Assembly: GCA_025041175.1 (NCBI GenBank)
Contig: JAKCFJ010000003.1
Location: 866,866-930,865 of the forward strand
DNA: 64,000 bases
Source of the DNA: Halobacteriales archaeon YIM A00010
GTDB lineage: Archaea > Halobacteriota > Halobacteria > Halobacteriales > Haloarculaceae
Reading direction: 5' to 3'
The notes under the pieces are model-generated. The model was not told where the DNA came from. It saw only the letters and a list, made by a program, of their open reading frames with translations, and searched no databases. This document shows, piece after piece, positions 16,510-24,946 of the stretch. A program made the translations under genes and the position numbers. Numbering within the stretch: the stretch's first letter is position 1; every line of letters starts with the position of its first letter.

Positions 16510-17679
16510 TCAGTAGGAGCGGGGGAGGTCGAGGACGTGTTGTGAGATGTAATTTTTGACCATCTCGTTGGAGATCGGCGCGATCACGTTAATCATGACT
16601 TCGCGCCAGTAGCGCTCGACGTCGTACTCTTTCGCGTATCCCATCCCACCGTGAACGCGAACGGCGCGTTCGCAGGCCTCGATCGCATCCTCGCTCGCCC
16701 GGAGCTTGACGGCGTTCGCCTCGGGCCCCGAGTTCTTCCCGTTGTCGTACAGCCACGCGGCTTTCCGGATCATCAACTCGTCTTGGACCAGTTTGCTCCA
16801 CGAGTCCGCGAGCGGATGCTGGATCGCCTGATAGGAGCCGATGGTGTTGTCGAAGACTTCGCGTTCCCTGGCGTACGACGCGGCCTTCTCGAGGGCGGCC
16901 TGTCCGATGCCGACGGCGTTCGCAGCGATGCTGATCCGCTCGGAGTTGGCGAACGAGAGGAGGTATGTGAATCCCTCACCTTCCTCGCCGATTCGGTCTT
17001 CCATCGGGACTCGGAAGTCTTCGAACCAGACCTCGTTCGAATCCGCTGCTCCACGGCCCGCCTTCGGTATTTCGCTCACTTCGACGCTGTCCATGTTCTT
17101 GTTGAACTCGGTGAAAAACAGCGTGAGACCGCCGAACCGGTCGCTCGCCTCGCGCGGTTGCGTTCGGGTGAGGAGCATGATCACGTCCGCCTCCTGTGCC
17201 TTCGAGGTCCAGATCTTCTGTCCGTTCACGACGTATTCGTCGCCGTCCCGTTCGGCGAACGTTTCGGTCTGTGAGGTGTCGGTTCCCGCGTTCGGCTCCG
17301 TCACGCCAGTACAGACCATCACGTCCCCGTCGGCGATGCGCGGGAGATACCGCTGTTTGTGCTCGTCGGATCCGTATTCCACCAGTGGGGCGGAGCTAAA
17401 GACGTGGTGTGATGTGATCGACGTTCCGGCCATTGCGGCCCCGGAGCGAGCGATCTCCTGCTGGATGATGCTCGCTTCTTGAACGCCGTATCCCTGTCCG
17501 CTGTACTCCTCCGGAATGGTGACGCCACACCAGCCGCCGTCCGCGAACTCCTCGTAGAACTCCCAGGCGAACTCGTGTTCCATGTTCTTCTCTCGCCAGT
17601 ACTCGTCGCCGAACTGGTCGCAAAAATTTTGAATCTCGCTTCTGATTAGTTTTTGCTCATTGCTGAGCTCGAAGTCCAT
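16510..17679 (-). CDS. Acyl-CoA dehydrogenase
   Basis: The 389-residue protein begins with the standard MDFELSNEQKLIRSE helix and has CTGVTEPNAGTDTS (FAD/substrate loop) near 130, NGQKIWTSKA near 155, the FANSERISIAA helix, and the C-terminal RVHGGMGYAKEYDVERYWRE motif. The base loop reads IAPIS instead of YEGT. It ends with LDLPRSY, the same tail as the protein at 27040-28242, so the two are paralogues of one subfamily. I start at 17679 because a TATA-like box lies just upstream; the open frame itself continues to 17982. Confidence 0.92.
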   Translation of the reverse strand: MDFELSNEQKLIRSEIQNFCDQFGDEYWREKNMEHEFAWEFYEEFADGGWCGVTIPEEYSGQGYGVQEASIIQQEIARSGAAMAGTSITSHHVFSSAPLVEYGSDEHKQRYLPRIADGDVMVCTGVTEPNAGTDTSQTETFAERDGDEYVVNGQKIWTSKAQEADVIMLLTRTQPREASDRFGGLTLFFTEFNKNMDSVEVSEIPKAGRGAADSNEVWFEDFRVPMEDRIGEEGEGFTYLLSFANSERISIAANAVGIGQAALEKAASYAREREVFDNTIGSYQAIQHPLADSWSKLVQDELMIRKAAWLYDNGKNSGPEANAVKLRASEDAIEACERAVRVHGGMGYAKEYDVERYWREVMINVIAPISNEMVKNYISQHVLDLPRSY

Positions 17680-18249
17680 ACGATGTGTTTTTCGGGAAAA
17701 CGACTTATAGGCACCGGTGGTCGGAAAGCCGAATACTGGGTCCGAAGACGCTGACGCCAACATACGAGTGTCGTCCGTATCGACGAAGCATACCCACGGA
17801 TACAAATACGTAAAGACATTCGGCGGTTCAATTGATTCGAGCGCCGACGCGTCGCAGAGGATGTATTCATTGGGTTGGTCAACGAGCTTGCCGAGTGGGA
17901 GTAGTTCCTCACGGTCCAGATACGTCGGTAATATCTGGCCAACTGGCATAGGCTGCCTATTCGCCGTGTCGATATCATACATTTATTGATATATTGAATG
18001 TATTCACTCGTTTCGGATGCGATTACAGAATCGGGACCGAGGCCTGGATCGGGTGACTCCAACCCAGTCACTGATGAGTAGAGTGATGAGTCGGTGCTCG
18101 GTCGAGTGGATTCGTCGATGATCCCTCCGGACGGACGACCGCCGACGTGCTCGAGCATCGGTCCCGGATTACACGCCTCGAGCGAACTCCGACTGCCGTT
18201 CACGTCGATTGACGGCTTCCCCTCGAACGCCGATTCGAATCGTGCTTGT
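17680..18249. other. Promoter region and unexplained open frame
   Basis: On the minus strand the acyl-CoA dehydrogenase frame stays open upstream to 17982 and encodes a protein-like segment (LPTYLDREELLPLGK, YLYPWVCFVDTDD) that I cannot assign; it may be a remnant of another gene. Upstream of it, 17990-18010 is AT-rich. From 18010 to 18249, beyond the stop of the DUF35 gene, no gene is recognised. Confidence 0.35.
17704..17710 (-). promoter_or_regulatory. TATA-like box of the acyl-CoA dehydrogenase gene
   Basis: CTATAAG on the minus strand is 25-31 nt before the ATG at 17679. It falls inside the longer open frame and is the main reason to reject the longer start. Confidence 0.5.
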
Positions 18250-18660
18250 CTACGCTTCTATCGGGACGAATACGGGGACAGCGACGTCCTCCTCCTCGGT
18301 ATCGACGAACCGAACTTCGACGCGCGTTCCGATTTCGATGTCCTCGGGATTGGCATCGATATTCGTCATAATCCGCGGGCCTTCGTCGAGTTGCACGTAG
18401 GCGACGATGAGCGGGAGATCGTCTTCCGGCCAGCCGCTCATCGTTCGGGCGGCCGAGTACGAGTATACCTCGCCGTGGCCGGACGCTTCGCGCCACTCGA
18501 CGTTCTCGCTGAAACAGTCGGGACAGAGCGACCGCGGGTAGTGATAGACGAGCCCACAAGCAGAACACTCTCGAACCAGGAGGTCGCCGTTCGCAGCGGC
18601 CGTCCAGTAGGCGTCCGTCTCCGGCGTCACTTCCGGAACGGGACGGGGTTCCCAGGTCAT
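18250..18660 (-). CDS. DUF35 zinc-ribbon/OB-fold partner protein
   Basis: A 136-residue DUF35 protein, paralogous to the one at 12375. The zinc ribbon has CSAC and CPDC at about residues 34-37 and 51-54; the OB fold follows with VYSYSAARTM and VEVRFVDTEEED. It overlaps the thiolase-fold gene by four bases (ATGA), the arrangement expected for a two-subunit enzyme. It should bind the CoA moiety and shape the active site of its partner. Confidence 0.9.
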   Translation of the reverse strand: MTWEPRPVPEVTPETDAYWTAAANGDLLVRECSACGLVYHYPRSLCPDCFSENVEWREASGHGEVYSYSAARTMSGWPEDDLPLIVAYVQLDEGPRIMTNIDANPEDIEIGTRVEVRFVDTEEEDVAVPVFVPIEA

Positions 18661-19835
18661 CGGCTTTCCCTCCCGAGAACGACGGTTGCCGCACCGTGAC
18701 GAGTCGCGATACTCCCGCCGGTGCCGTGGGCGAGCGCCACGCTGGCGTCGACTTGCACTTCGGAATTCGCTTCGCCGCGGAGCTGACGGACAGCCTCGAT
18801 GACCTTGGTCATCCCGCCGCGATTCGCGGGATGATTCGAGCAGAGGCCGCCGCCGTCGGTGTTGAACGGGAGTTCTCCGTCGGGCGCCTGTAGGGTGCCG
18901 CCTTCGACGAACACACCACCCTCGCCTTTCTCACAGAAGCCCAGGTCTTCGATCGCCTCGAGAACGGTGATAGTGAAAGAGTCGTAGATCGACGCATAGT
19001 CGATATCTTCGGGACCGAGACCGGCTTCCGCGAAGGCCCGTTCACCGGAGGCCTCGGCCCCCGTTCGCGTGATATCGATCCGTCCGGCGTCGTGATGTGA
19101 GGGGGCTTCGCCGTGGCCGAGGACTTCGACGGCTTCCCGATCGAGATCGTCACGAACGTCCTCGGAAACGACGACCAGCGCACCGCCGCCATCGGAGATG
19201 ACACAGCAGTCGAGCAAATGCAGCGGGTCGGCGACGACCCGGGACTCGACGACGTCCTCGACGGTCACCGGGTCCCCATACATCGCGTGGTCGTTGTACT
19301 GGGCGTGCTGTGACGCGGCGACCCGGATTTCAGCGAGCTGCTCGCTCGTCGTTCCGTGCTCGTGCATATGCCGCTTCGCGGCCATGCCGTACATCGTGAT
19401 GTTGGTCGCGCCGTAGATGCGCTCGAAGCTGTCCTGTACGGTCCGTAACTCCCGCGTCCCGGATCCCGTTGCCTGACCGCGCGATCGCGGTCGACCGGCG
19501 AGCGTAACGAGCGCGACGTCGCACTTGCCGTCGCGGATCGCGCTGACCGCGTGGCCGACGTGAGCGATGTAGGAAGAGCCGCCGTAGTCGGTCGTATCGA
19601 CGTACGTCGCGTCCATTCCGAGGTAATCCGCGATAACGAGCGGGGAGAGCCCGGATCGGTATTCGGGGACGCCGGCAGTAAAGAGCCCGTTAACGTCGTC
19701 TTTCGTCAACCCCGCGTCTGCGAGTGCACCCTTGGCTACTTCGGCGTGTAACTGCATCGTCGATTTATCCGGTGCCTCTCGCGTCGGATGCTCGAAGGCC
19801 CCGGCTATGTAAGCTGGTTCGTGTCCTGCCATCAC
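18657..19835 (-). CDS. Thiolase-fold protein, probable Ltp2-type aldolase
   Basis: The 392-residue SCP-x-like protein shows the same active-site changes as the one at 11228. The first Cys is Gly in YGGSSYIAH, the HDxF His is Tyr in IYDSFTI, and the last Cys is His in AHGTGG. It keeps a His in the NHP loop (LCSNHPANRGG), which the other copy lacks, so the two pairs probably act on different substrates. True archaeal thiolases of thiolase-HMGCS-DUF35 complexes keep the Cys. Retro-aldol cleavage in complex with the overlapping DUF35 protein is the best inference; a non-catalytic or other Claisen role is not excluded. Confidence 0.8.
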   Translation of the reverse strand: MMAGHEPAYIAGAFEHPTREAPDKSTMQLHAEVAKGALADAGLTKDDVNGLFTAGVPEYRSGLSPLVIADYLGMDATYVDTTDYGGSSYIAHVGHAVSAIRDGKCDVALVTLAGRPRSRGQATGSGTRELRTVQDSFERIYGATNITMYGMAAKRHMHEHGTTSEQLAEIRVAASQHAQYNDHAMYGDPVTVEDVVESRVVADPLHLLDCCVISDGGGALVVVSEDVRDDLDREAVEVLGHGEAPSHHDAGRIDITRTGAEASGERAFAEAGLGPEDIDYASIYDSFTITVLEAIEDLGFCEKGEGGVFVEGGTLQAPDGELPFNTDGGGLCSNHPANRGGMTKVIEAVRQLRGEANSEVQVDASVALAHGTGGSIATRHGAATVVLGRESR

Positions 19836-20432
19836 ACATTCAGAGTTTACCGGCTCTCGTAAAACTTCCCCTTCAGATAACGTCTGGCGGGCTGCGAAAG
19901 TTCCGTATTATCGGACGATGTTATCCGCCATCTCTCGTGCTTGTTCTTGTTTGACCGCTGTCTACGGCTCGTCATCCAGAAAAGCATTACTCGGGAACGT
20001 CGTTCCTTGATAAGGAACACCGAGGTGGTTGTTATTATTGCACAAATCAGCTGACCGCGTAGAATTTCCAAACATACGGCTGGAAAATCAGTCGATAGAC
20101 TACCCGTGTACGCTCTCTTCGATTAATAATAAATTGTAAATATAATATAAATTGTATTTTTATATATTAATTGTGGATATAACTGTTGGTCAGGCGTTCC
20201 GTTATGCAGAACAGATATTGCTTATCATTTACACTAATCATGGGCGTAGTCTCGGAGATCGTAACCGCGTCTGCGGAGCACGTCCGACCACCGGACTGCG
20301 CTGGAGGGCGGGAAATGCGGACGTGGATCTCGCGACCAGTTCCGCTCACACCGCCTCACCACTCTGGAGACGATATTCCGTAGTGGTGTTCCACTCCCGC
20401 TACTGGACGATGCTGGCCGCGTCGCCACAGCT
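19836..20432. other. AT-rich intergenic region with palindromes
   Basis: No gene is supported. A perfect 7-bp palindrome (GTTCCTT-GAT-AAGGAAC) lies at 20003-20019, and a conserved dyad at 20065-20086. Positions 20125-20180 are almost pure AT. The region separates the aldolase pair (transcribed leftward) from the TnpB element and probably carries the aldolase promoter. Confidence 0.5.
20065..20086. promoter_or_regulatory. Conserved 22-bp dyad, copy 1 (candidate operator)
   Basis: TTTCCA and TGGAAA arms flank ten bases. The whole 22-mer is identical, apart from one base, to the reverse complement of 31598-31619. It lies 230-250 nt upstream of the thiolase-fold gene. A regulator such as an IclR protein could bind here, but this is inference. 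Confidence 0.5.
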
Positions 20433-20640
20433 AGTGAACTACCCCACCCTACTCGCTCGCTTTCGCTCGCTCGTTGAGGGTGGGGCTTCCTGTTTCGATG
20501 ACGTTGCCAGACTACGTCTGGCAGCCAGCCAGAACCTGCGGTTCTGGCGAACGCGCTTTGCAGATACAACGGTATCCACAGGGAGCGCAGTCTCCACAGG
20601 CGTGTCTTCGGAGTGAACCACTCCTAGTTTTGTGAGTCCC
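20433..20640 (-). ncRNA. Probable omega-RNA (reRNA) from the 3' end of tnpB
   Basis: TnpB proteins are guided by an RNA transcribed from the 3' part of tnpB and the right end, with the guide taken from the flank just outside the element. Here the tnpB 3' region contains the stem-loops described for the element and reaches the conserved right-end motif at 20433. The guide would then be the flank immediately below 20433. The exact 5' end is not readable from sequence. Confidence 0.4.
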
Positions 20641-21758
20641 TTGGCCAGGACGTTGATCGCGGCATTCCCGTCCCGATCCTCCTCGTAGCCGCAGGCGGGA
20701 CAGGAATGCTCACGGACCCAGATCGGTTTGTGGGTTTTCACGCCACAGCTGGCGCATTTCTTGGTGGTGTCTTCCGGATCGACAGAGACGAAGTGAGTGC
20801 CTTCCCGCTCGCACTTGTATTCGAGCATGTTGAAGAACGTGCGCCACCCAGCTGATGCCGTGTTCCGACTGTTGCCGGACGATTCGAGCATCCCTTTCAC
20901 GTTGAGGTCTTCGACCGCCACCAGATCGTACTCTGTTGCGTAGTAGGTTGAGAGTTTGTGCAGGAAGTCCCGGCGCTTGCGCTTGATACGCTGATGGCTC
21001 TGGGCGACCCGGCGGCGCTGGTTCTCCCAGTTGGCAGAGCCGTGGTCTTTCCGTGAGAGGCTCCGTTGTTCGCGGGCCAGGCGCTCGCGGTCAGCGGCCA
21101 GATCAAGGGAGGCCACCGCCGTCCCGTCCGTATCGTGGACGTATTTGAGAATCCCTACGTCGATCCCAATCCTCTCGTCGGGAGCGATCTCATCCAGCGG
21201 GGGCGTCGGTGGGGGAGCAGTGTCGCGCTCGATGCCGAGACAGGCGAACCAGTCGCCAGTCACCTCTTTTTTCAGCGTGACTTCCTTGATCTGGGCATCG
21301 TCGGGCAGTGCCCGATGGAGCCGAATCGGAACGTCACCGATCTTCGAGAGCGAAAGGAGTCCCCAGCCAGTCGGACCACTCTTCTTGTCGAGTTCAAAGC
21401 CCGATTGGTTGTACGTGAAACTCCGGAACTCTCGGGGAGACTTCCACTGGAGTTCGCCCACGTCGTAGCCCTCTGCTTTGAGTCCTCCAAGAGAGTTAAC
21501 GTTATGGGCGATGCGCATGACGGTTGGTTGGAGCACTTTCGCGTACACGTCCGTCAACGCTGTCCACCAGTCTTTGAGGGAAGGCAGTTCGTCGCGGATC
21601 GTTCGCACGCGTTGTTTGACGGTGCCCGCAGCCTCAGGGATCTGGTTGAACCGGAAGAGGGCGTGGTTATAGAGTTGCCGACAGATATCGCGGTGAGAGT
21701 CCAGCGTCTCCCGCTGGCTTTCAGACGGCGCAATGCGATATCTGTAGTTGTAGTTCAT
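20439..21758 (-). CDS. tnpB: RNA-guided endonuclease TnpB
   Basis: The 439-residue protein has an N-terminal OrfB helix-turn-helix part (YRYRIAPSESQRETLD), then a split RuvC nuclease with all acidic residues present: Asp200 in GIDVGILKY, Glu283 in AVEDLNVKGM and Asp361 in EDRDGNAAINV. The zinc finger has CASC at 335-338 and CPAC at 353-356. It appears intact. TnpB cuts DNA next to a short TAM under omega-RNA guidance and helps IS200/IS605 elements persist. Its last 60 residues, encoded by the hairpin-rich right end, are low-complexity and probably a by-product of omega-RNA overlap. Confidence 0.93.
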   Translation of the reverse strand: MNYNYRYRIAPSESQRETLDSHRDICRQLYNHALFRFNQIPEAAGTVKQRVRTIRDELPSLKDWWTALTDVYAKVLQPTVMRIAHNVNSLGGLKAEGYDVGELQWKSPREFRSFTYNQSGFELDKKSGPTGWGLLSLSKIGDVPIRLHRALPDDAQIKEVTLKKEVTGDWFACLGIERDTAPPPTPPLDEIAPDERIGIDVGILKYVHDTDGTAVASLDLAADRERLAREQRSLSRKDHGSANWENQRRRVAQSHQRIKRKRRDFLHKLSTYYATEYDLVAVEDLNVKGMLESSGNSRNTASAGWRTFFNMLEYKCEREGTHFVSVDPEDTTKKCASCGVKTHKPIWVREHSCPACGYEEDRDGNAAINVLAKGLTKLGVVHSEDTPVETALPVDTVVSAKRVRQNRRFWLAARRSLATSSKQEAPPSTSERKRASRVG

Positions 21759-21761
21759 GGT

Positions 21762-21887
21762 CTACGTGTCTTGTTCCTCAATGAGTTCGTCCAGTTTTGC
21801 TTGAACGAACGAGGAGAGATTCAGGTGATTCTCCTGAATCCACTCTTCCTGGTCGTCGCGGATGGAGATGCTCTTACGCGTTGCCAC
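21762..21887 (-). CDS. Small ribbon-helix-helix-like protein of the TnpB element
   Basis: A 41-residue protein with a GTG start (VATRKSISIRDDQEEWI then NLSSFVQAKLDELIEEQ) has the strand-helix-helix layout of CopG/Arc-type DNA-binding proteins. Such small genes directly precede tnpB in many haloarchaeal IS1341-type elements; here the stop is three bases before tnpB. A longer frame with ATG at 21950 adds residues unlike the family. A likely role is autoregulation of the element. The TATA-like ATAAGATATA is just upstream. Confidence 0.6.
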   Translation of the reverse strand: MATRKSISIRDDQEEWIQENHLNLSSFVQAKLDELIEEQDT

Positions 21888-22157
21888 AGTATATCTTATA
21901 CAAGTTATGCAAATAAAGGCTTCGAATTGCGTGGGCCTGCAATCGAACATGCAAGAACGGTGAAGACGGCACTGTATCCCCTCCCTACTCCGTTCCTTGT
22001 CCGCTTTCGCGGACTGCGGTACTCGTTGAGGAAGGGGGCTTAGTGCCTGTAATCAGCTAACTGGAAACGCCCACTCGAGAAACCGAACGACAACACCTCT
22101 CTTCGAACGGTCGACGGGATCCGGATCGTCGACCGTCGAACGGCGGCGAGCGAATAC

Positions 22158-22274
22158 TCAATTCACCGCCTCGGTGTCCCGGAATTCGTCGGTCTCGTCG
22201 TCGCTATACCCTACTTCCGCTCCCGAGTCAGCCAATAGCTGCGTTGCGTACGGCCGGGTTGCAATCGGGTCAAA
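22158..22274 (-). pseudogene. CaiB/BaiF CoA-transferase scar: N- and C-termini fused by deletion
   Basis: The minus strand encodes 38 residues. The first half, RPYATQLLADSGAEV, matches the N-terminal GPYATQLLADLGAEVIK segment of CaiB proteins. It is followed directly by GYSDDETDEFRDTEAVN and a TGA, matching the C-terminal LGYSDDEIxxLRxxGAV tail. Roughly 350 residues between are gone. The remaining sequence from 22042 to 22421 holds no other gene. Confidence 0.75.
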
Positions 22275-22421
22275 TCCAGCACTCGAATGCCAGCAAGTCG
22301 CATGCACACCCGTGTCCGTCCTCTGATTTCAAAATAGCGCTCCGTTCCAGTTTCGGTCGATCAGGTCACTCGCGGGATTCAAAGCCGAATCGATAGTGTG
22401 TGATCTGTCGGAGGCCGGGCG

Positions 22422-23210
22422 CTAGCGACCTTTGAACTCCGGTTCGTAGTCGTCTTCGGCGAACGCCTTGGCACCTTTCTCGTGATCTTCGGTGTCTAAC
22501 AGCGACTCGAACTGTTTGCGATCGTATTGCACTCCCTCCCGAAGACCGGTCTGGGTGGCTACGTTCCCAGAGTCTTTGATGGCCTGAATGGCCAACGGCG
22601 GCTTCGATGCGATCTCCTCGGCGAACTCTCGAGTCGCCTCGTCGAGGTCGTCGGGGACCCGATTGACGATCCCGAGGTCGAGCGCGCGTTCGGCACTGAT
22701 GTGGTCACCGGTCATCGCGATCTCTTTCGCCGCAGCGGGGTTCGCTAGCCTGCTGATATACTGAACGCCGCCCGCGCCGGGGATGATCCCCAGATCGACC
22801 TCGGGAAGACCGAGACGCGCGTCTTCGTCCGCGAAACGGAAATCGCAGGCCATCGCGGTTTCGAGACCGGCACCGAGGCAGTAGCCGCGGATTTTCGCGA
22901 CGATCGGGGCCGGAAAATCCCGAATGAACTCGTAGTGAGTGTGCTCGGAACTGGCTCCGGCGCCGCCCTTGCTGAATTCGTTGATGTCGGCACCGGCACA
23001 GAAGTTCCCCTCGGTGCCCTCGACGACGACCGCTCGCAGTGCGATTCCATCCGCGTCGTTTTCGGCCTCGAGAAGTCGAAGCCCTTCGACAATGTCTTCC
23101 CGTAGCTGGCTGCTGAGCGCGTTGAGCGAATTGGGGCGGTTCAGCGTCAGGTGTCCTACGTCCGTCTCCGTATCGAATTTGACGACTGTCGTCTCGAGTG
23201 TTTCTCGCAT
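22422..23210 (-). CDS. Enoyl-CoA hydratase (crotonase)
   Basis: A 262-residue typical enoyl-CoA hydratase. It has NRPNSLNALSSQL, the oxyanion segment NFCAGADINEF near residue 69, and both catalytic glutamates in GAGLETAMACD (about 115) and LGLPEVDLGIIPGAGG (about 135). It should hydrate trans-2-enoyl-CoA to (3S)-hydroxyacyl-CoA. The C-terminus KAFAEDDYEPEFKGR is standard. Its partner could be the NAD-dependent 3-hydroxyacyl-CoA dehydrogenase at 29962. The gene stands alone between the CaiB scar and the MFS gene; an ACTTATAGCC box lies 39-48 nt upstream. Confidence 0.92.
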   Translation of the reverse strand: MRETLETTVVKFDTETDVGHLTLNRPNSLNALSSQLREDIVEGLRLLEAENDADGIALRAVVVEGTEGNFCAGADINEFSKGGAGASSEHTHYEFIRDFPAPIVAKIRGYCLGAGLETAMACDFRFADEDARLGLPEVDLGIIPGAGGVQYISRLANPAAAKEIAMTGDHISAERALDLGIVNRVPDDLDEATREFAEEIASKPPLAIQAIKDSGNVATQTGLREGVQYDRKQFESLLDTEDHEKGAKAFAEDDYEPEFKGR

Positions 23211-23482
23211 ACATTCGACGGTCGACAGATGGACGGATAGTTTTTCCGGCTATAAGTCAATCTTCTACCATGGTCGTTTCGATCGAGGACGGCGGGGATT
23301 GTACGAGCGGGATCCGGGATCCGAATCGAGTCGGGGATCGTCCTCGACCGACCTCCGGCCCGAATCATTCCGTCAGTGACGATAGGCAGGAGGAGTTACG
23401 TGCGAATTACACCGTCGGTATACGTATCCATGACTGGATCGGTAAATACGGGTTCGGGAGTCTCTTTCGATGAGGCCAATCG

Positions 23483-24694
23483 CTACGCCTTCTCTGTACC
23501 GGACATCCAAACGGTAAGACTGATCACGAATGCCATGATTACAGCCAAGGCGATATATCCCTGGTCGAAGTATCCGTTATCACCGACCACTCCAAAGATA
23601 ACCGGACCGCCAGCAGCGAGTGATGCTGAAATTGTCCGAACAACCCCGAGTCCGGCCCCCTGCATCTCCTCAGAGAACGAATCTGCGAGGAATGATTGTG
23701 TAACCGCCCCAGTTCCGAGCATAGTACTTATAAGAGCGGTGACTCCAACGAGAAACCAGACGTTGTCGATCAGCGGAAGGAGAAAGAATCCTACAACTGC
23801 CGGCGAAAGAACGCCGACAAGTGATCGCCGCATTCCAATCCGGTCATAGGCCGCACCCGCTGCTGGCTTTACGACTACACCAACAGCAAAAAAGAATCCA
23901 AACAAGACGCTCGCTACTGACGGTGGTAGTTCCTTCACTCTCGTTAGGTACGTTGGATAGAATGCAGTGAACGATTGCCAGATGAACATATAGAGGAGCA
24001 AAATACTAGTCATGAGTCCCATTGCAGGCTTGCGAAGTTCTGTAAACACACCGAGCGCGTCACCGATCGATCGGGTATTGGCTGACTGCGCTCCGGTTGT
24101 CCGCGTGGAAGCTCCGACAAATATGACAATTCCGGCGACAACGAGAAGCGGTGCCACGAAACCAAGACCAACCTGCCACGCAATCGCTGCAGCGAGAATG
24201 GTTGCAACTGGAGGAAGCACTGTCTGGCCAATGTCTCCTGTTGCCATCGTCACACCAAGGGCGCTTCCAAGTCGTCCGGAGTAGAGATTCGAGAGGAATG
24301 TTATCCTGGCGATCGGATACAGGGAGTGGCCCAACCCCCAAATTGCGGTTGCGAGAAACAGAATCAGTGGTGATGAGGATGTAATGACAAGACCAAGCGC
24401 CACTGCAACGATACCCGTACTTACTGCCATGAGCGTTCGCTCATTATATCTGTCTGCCAGAATCCCGCCTGGTAACTGACCGATTGCCGCAAAGAACCAG
24501 AGAACAGTCACCAAAAAGCCAGAAACCGTCAGGCTCAGACCGTAATCGGCCTCGAGATACGGAATAATGACGGGGTAGATCATACGTGTTCCATTTAGCA
24601 ACCCCCAACTAGTAGCGACCGCAATAAGCGAAATCCCTTTTCCGCTGCCCCACAATGCTGTCAATTCCTGTCTAAAGACGGTCCAAACGTTCAT
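23483..24694 (-). CDS. MFS transporter
   Basis: A 403-residue carrier with about 12 membrane helices. It contains the MFS motif A region GGILADRYNERTLMA near residues 76-90, GRLGSALGVTMATGDIGQ near 137, and the second-half motif PAAGAAYDRIGMRRSL. It is a paralogue of the carrier at 57736 (shared MVYPxLLPYL and QLPGGILAD). Lower GC than the enzymes around it may indicate a separate origin. MFS members of this type carry organic acids or export compounds; the substrate is unknown. Confidence 0.9.
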   Translation of the reverse strand: MNVWTVFRQELTALWGSGKGISLIAVATSWGLLNGTRMIYPVIIPYLEADYGLSLTVSGFLVTVLWFFAAIGQLPGGILADRYNERTLMAVSTGIVAVALGLVITSSSPLILFLATAIWGLGHSLYPIARITFLSNLYSGRLGSALGVTMATGDIGQTVLPPVATILAAAIAWQVGLGFVAPLLVVAGIVIFVGASTRTTGAQSANTRSIGDALGVFTELRKPAMGLMTSILLLYMFIWQSFTAFYPTYLTRVKELPPSVASVLFGFFFAVGVVVKPAAGAAYDRIGMRRSLVGVLSPAVVGFFLLPLIDNVWFLVGVTALISTMLGTGAVTQSFLADSFSEEMQGAGLGVVRTISASLAAGGPVIFGVVGDNGYFDQGYIALAVIMAFVISLTVWMSGTEKA

Positions 24695-24869
24695 TGAAGA
24701 GTTTGTGTATAGAGATTCGTCCGAGTGGCCATAATAGCTGGTTTTCGGCGTCCATCTTTCCTCTTTCTATGATTGAGTTGTACGCGGCCACATCAAGTCC
24801 GGTTTGTCGAGGTCCTTCTGAAGATCGTTGATGCGCTGAGCGGCGGCTATAGAATCGAAGAGAGCAAGC

Positions 24870-24887
24870 ACACCGCGTTAGCGGTGT
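24870..24887. terminator. Short perfect hairpin after the CoA-transferase gene
   Basis: ACACCGC-GTTA-GCGGTGT forms a 7-bp stem with a 4-base loop, 60-77 nt beyond the stop of the leftward-transcribed gene at 24947. It may end that operon's transcript, though no T tract follows. Confidence 0.35.
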
Positions 24888-24946
24888 CCGATACGGATGA
24901 TCTCACTCGATGAACGAACGGGAAACTCGGCGATCGAGCGGATTGC

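Larger units (their letters stand above)
20433..22041 (-). mobile_element. IS200/IS605-superfamily element carrying only tnpB (IS1341 type)
   Basis: The element holds tnpB and a small upstream gene, without a TnpA gene. Its right end (AGTGAACTACCCCACCCTAC at 20433-20452 on the plus strand) and left end (around AAGGGGGCTT at 22032-22041, with TATCCCCTCCCTAC further in) are both found again, in opposite orientation, in the short element at 62857-63043. The right end contains hairpins (CCCCACCCT with AGGGTGGGG; GCCAGAC/GTCTGGC; CCAGAACC/GGTTCTGG). Lacking TnpA, it would move only in trans. Confidence 0.8.

Noticed and set aside
16510..17982. A 490-residue acyl-CoA dehydrogenase starting at 17982
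   Set aside because: The first 101 residues are not part of the fold, and a TATA-like box with correct spacing precedes the ATG at 17679.
18094..18699. Plus-strand frame of 201 codons
   Set aside because: It overlaps the DUF35 gene in antisense and shows no family features.
24870..24887. Operator for the Ach1-type operon
   Set aside because: It lies after the last gene of that operon, so a transcript-end role is more likely.
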